Positions 22,076 to 23,692 of a stretch of DNA of 23,692 nucleotides are shown here, piece after piece. Both the position numbers and the translations under genes were made by a program. A model generated the notes under the pieces. It worked only from the letters and a program-made list of their open reading frames with translations, was not told the origin of the DNA and did no database searches. This stretch comes from CAMEON01 sp045643785. Lineage in GTDB: Bacteria; Bacillota; Clostridia; Oscillospirales; CAG-272. The stretch's first letter is position 1. Each line of letters opens with the position of its first letter. The stretch lies in assembly GCA_045643785.1 (NCBI GenBank), contig JAZRFR010000282.1:1-23692 (forward strand), in the 5' to 3' direction.

Positions 22076-23485
22076 ATGTATATGTGGTGGAAAAACGATA
22101 GTACATATCAAGGAAAGGCGCAGAATTCTCAACTCCACTTTAACTCCCCTTGGTGTGGTTCTGAAAACCATGTGTCTATGGCTGAGCAACTACATGAAGA
22201 TTTAAAAAAATACATTTCTTCTATAGATTCCGCTTATAGCAGAAATATTGTTTCTCCTAATTGGCTGAATTCATATGATAATCCAGATTATTTATGGCTT
22301 GCATACGAATTGGAAAACTTACGCCAGAGATACAACGAATCACAACGAATACCCCAAACCGGAGAATTAATTAAAGGGCATGGTCAGATTCCGTATGTGC
22401 AAATTCGACTTACGCAAAATGCCAGAAACGATATTGATATTTATCCCAAATCCACATTGAATTCATACGGAAGCGAACTTAAACCTCACTACGTGATAGA
22501 GTTTGAATATAGTTTTATTAAGGCATTTATTACGTTCGTTTGTAGTATCTTTGATGATAATCCTCAACAATTGAAAGGAAAAGGTGAGGAAAAGCGCATT
22601 GAACATCAGTACAAGGCTCCAATTTATCGACAACATCCATTTAATAAATATTTTGATTATCGTCATGATCTTCCTGGAATAATGCTCCACAAAGCAGTTC
22701 AAATGCTACTTGCGCATGAATTAGCGCATATAGGGGGCGGACATCTTGATTTACAAGCGAATGACCCAGAGTATGGTAAATTGAGAGATACCATTCTGGT
22801 GGAAGAAGACGACGCTGATGCGCAGGCAATATGTTGGGTTTTAGGCATTAGGTTTTTAGAAGCTCCTGACAATCGACTAGAGATTTCTTTAGATGACTTT
22901 CGGCAAGAGATAGCTCTTACGGTGTTTTCCATCTATATGCTGTATACTTGGAACTATTCGAAAGATAATCGAGTTTGGTCAGATGAAGTTATGAAGAAAT
23001 ATGAAAGAAGCCAGCAAAATCATTTGCCATACCAACTCAGAGCCTATAATATGCTCAATTTGTGTTATAGTAGAATGAAAAAACTAGGTGAGTGGTCTGA
23101 AAGAGATCATATGGTGTCATCCGACAATAAACCTCTAACGGTAGCTTATATGTGCAAAGCATTTAATGAAGCAATGGAAATGATAAACATGTTTGAACAT
23201 GCCTATCATATGTTTTTTGCATATACTGAAGAGGTATACGCATTGGCACTGGATGGAAAATATGATGAATTGAGAAATATGTGCTTGAAAGAACAAGATA
23301 TATTACCCGTATTAACAAAATATAATATCCCCTGGTTAATGGGCTATGAAGATGAACCACAATTAGAATTAAAGAGGCTTCATGACTTATGGCCCGAGGT
23401 TAGGGAGAAGCTGATAATTAATGGTACGTATTGTAAATTGAAACCGATATCCCCTTGGATTCCGCTTGCCCCCAAAAAAGGTTAA
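22076..23485 (+). CDS. HExxH zinc metallopeptidase-like protein, A+T-rich, probably acquired
   Basis: A 469-residue protein of no family I can name with certainty. A zinc-peptidase signature is clear: HELAH (214-218) in a helix starting VQMLLAHELAHIGGGHLDL, then EEDDADAQA (243-251), where Glu244 and Asp248 would act as third ligand and helper, as in the E-x-x-A-D of gluzincins. This pattern resembles Lit-type (peptidase U49) and related proteins; Lit is a phage-exclusion protease of Escherichia coli. The rest is alpha-helical with many aromatic residues. There is no signal peptide or membrane segment. GC is roughly 35% against about 60% in the neighbours, with AGA, ATA and TTA codons rare elsewhere, so transfer is likely. 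The ATG follows CGGAGGA by 7-8 bases. It is a single gene with no partner in view. Confidence 0.68.
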   Translation: MYMWWKNDSTYQGKAQNSQLHFNSPWCGSENHVSMAEQLHEDLKKYISSIDSAYSRNIVSPNWLNSYDNPDYLWLAYELENLRQRYNESQRIPQTGELIKGHGQIPYVQIRLTQNARNDIDIYPKSTLNSYGSELKPHYVIEFEYSFIKAFITFVCSIFDDNPQQLKGKGEEKRIEHQYKAPIYRQHPFNKYFDYRHDLPGIMLHKAVQMLLAHELAHIGGGHLDLQANDPEYGKLRDTILVEEDDADAQAICWVLGIRFLEAPDNRLEISLDDFRQEIALTVFSIYMLYTWNYSKDNRVWSDEVMKKYERSQQNHLPYQLRAYNMLNLCYSRMKKLGEWSERDHMVSSDNKPLTVAYMCKAFNEAMEMINMFEHAYHMFFAYTEEVYALALDGKYDELRNMCLKEQDILPVLTKYNIPWLMGYEDEPQLELKRLHDLWPEVREKLIINGTYCKLKPISPWIPLAPKKG

Positions 23486-23692
23486 GTTAATTCATTTTGC
23501 CTTTTGTTACAATTCAGATTTCCACCCCGTCTGTGCCAGCATGTCGGACAATCTATTACCTTATTTGCTGCCGCCCTTGCAGCGATGTGCGCGCTCGCGC
23601 GAACTGGTCAAACTGCACTCCGCGCCTTGCGGCGCTACAGATTAGAAGTTTTGTACTTGCTTGCAGTTTGAACGGAGGTCTCACCCCAAACA
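23486..23692. other. Non-coding structured tail of the window
   Basis: No gene was recognised on either strand. GC rises again. CAAACTGCA (23609-23617) and TGCAGTTTG (23662-23670) form a 9-bp inverted repeat enclosing a smaller hairpin, GCGCC-TTGC-GGCGC (23622-23635). A GCGCGCTCGCGCG run lies just upstream. TTGCCTTTTGTTACAA (23497-23512) also occurs at 1404-1419 inside the valS leader repeat. It may be the edge of a repeat or mobile element that continues past the window. Confidence 0.5.

Overview
The window reads as a chromosomal segment of a G+C-rich gut-type Clostridia (Bacillota), most likely in or near the Oscillospirales/Ruminococcaceae. Four things point this way. The rplU-prp-rpmA operon has an L27 with the N-terminal extension that Prp removes. 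A valine T-box leader precedes valS. Two lipoproteins carry the Thr/Glu/Ala/Pro linkers common in these bacteria. Consensus sigma-A promoters and AAAGGAG-type ribosome binding sites are present throughout. The taxon is inferred from gene content; no rRNA gene is present. No tRNA, rRNA, CRISPR array, transposase or phage gene was recognised.

Layout. 1-948: end of rplU, then prp and rpmA. 949-1515: a 567-bp stretch without a protein gene, holding stem-loops, the valine T-box riboswitch and a MITE-like inverted repeat. 1516-4173: valS. 4174-4415: a run of four stem-loops. 4416-5267: a CE4 (NodB-type) deacetylase, facing a minus-strand DUF4190-like membrane protein (5399-6076) across a shared terminator. 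6303-12033: a three-gene operon behind a near-perfect promoter, encoding a TerB-N/TerB-C protein, a DUF2791-type P-loop ATPase and an Lhr-like DEAD/DEAH helicase. This is the composition and order of the Shango anti-phage system and is the best candidate for a specialised system here. 12205-14139: an NAD+ synthase with its own promoter, whose glutaminase domain has lost its catalytic cysteine. 14164-15807: a metallophosphoesterase lipoprotein. 15862-18420: a GH78 alpha-L-rhamnosidase. 18429-18869: dut. 18936-20360: an SGNH-hydrolase lipoprotein with a strong terminator. 20511-21880: a VanZ-like membrane protein overlapping a second metallophosphoesterase. 22076-23485: an A+T-rich, probably acquired gene for an HExxH metallopeptidase. 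The last 200 bases are non-coding and structured.

How the parts work together. Prp matures L27 by removing its N-terminal extension. The T-box couples valS expression to uncharged tRNA-Val. The TerB/ATPase/helicase trio probably acts as one defence or stress module. The deacetylase, rhamnosidase, SGNH lipoprotein and metallophosphoesterase lipoprotein fit a plant- or host-glycan lifestyle. The window also carries non-coding repeat-like hairpin modules: one two-hairpin unit occurs after valS and again, inverted, inside the putative Shango operon.
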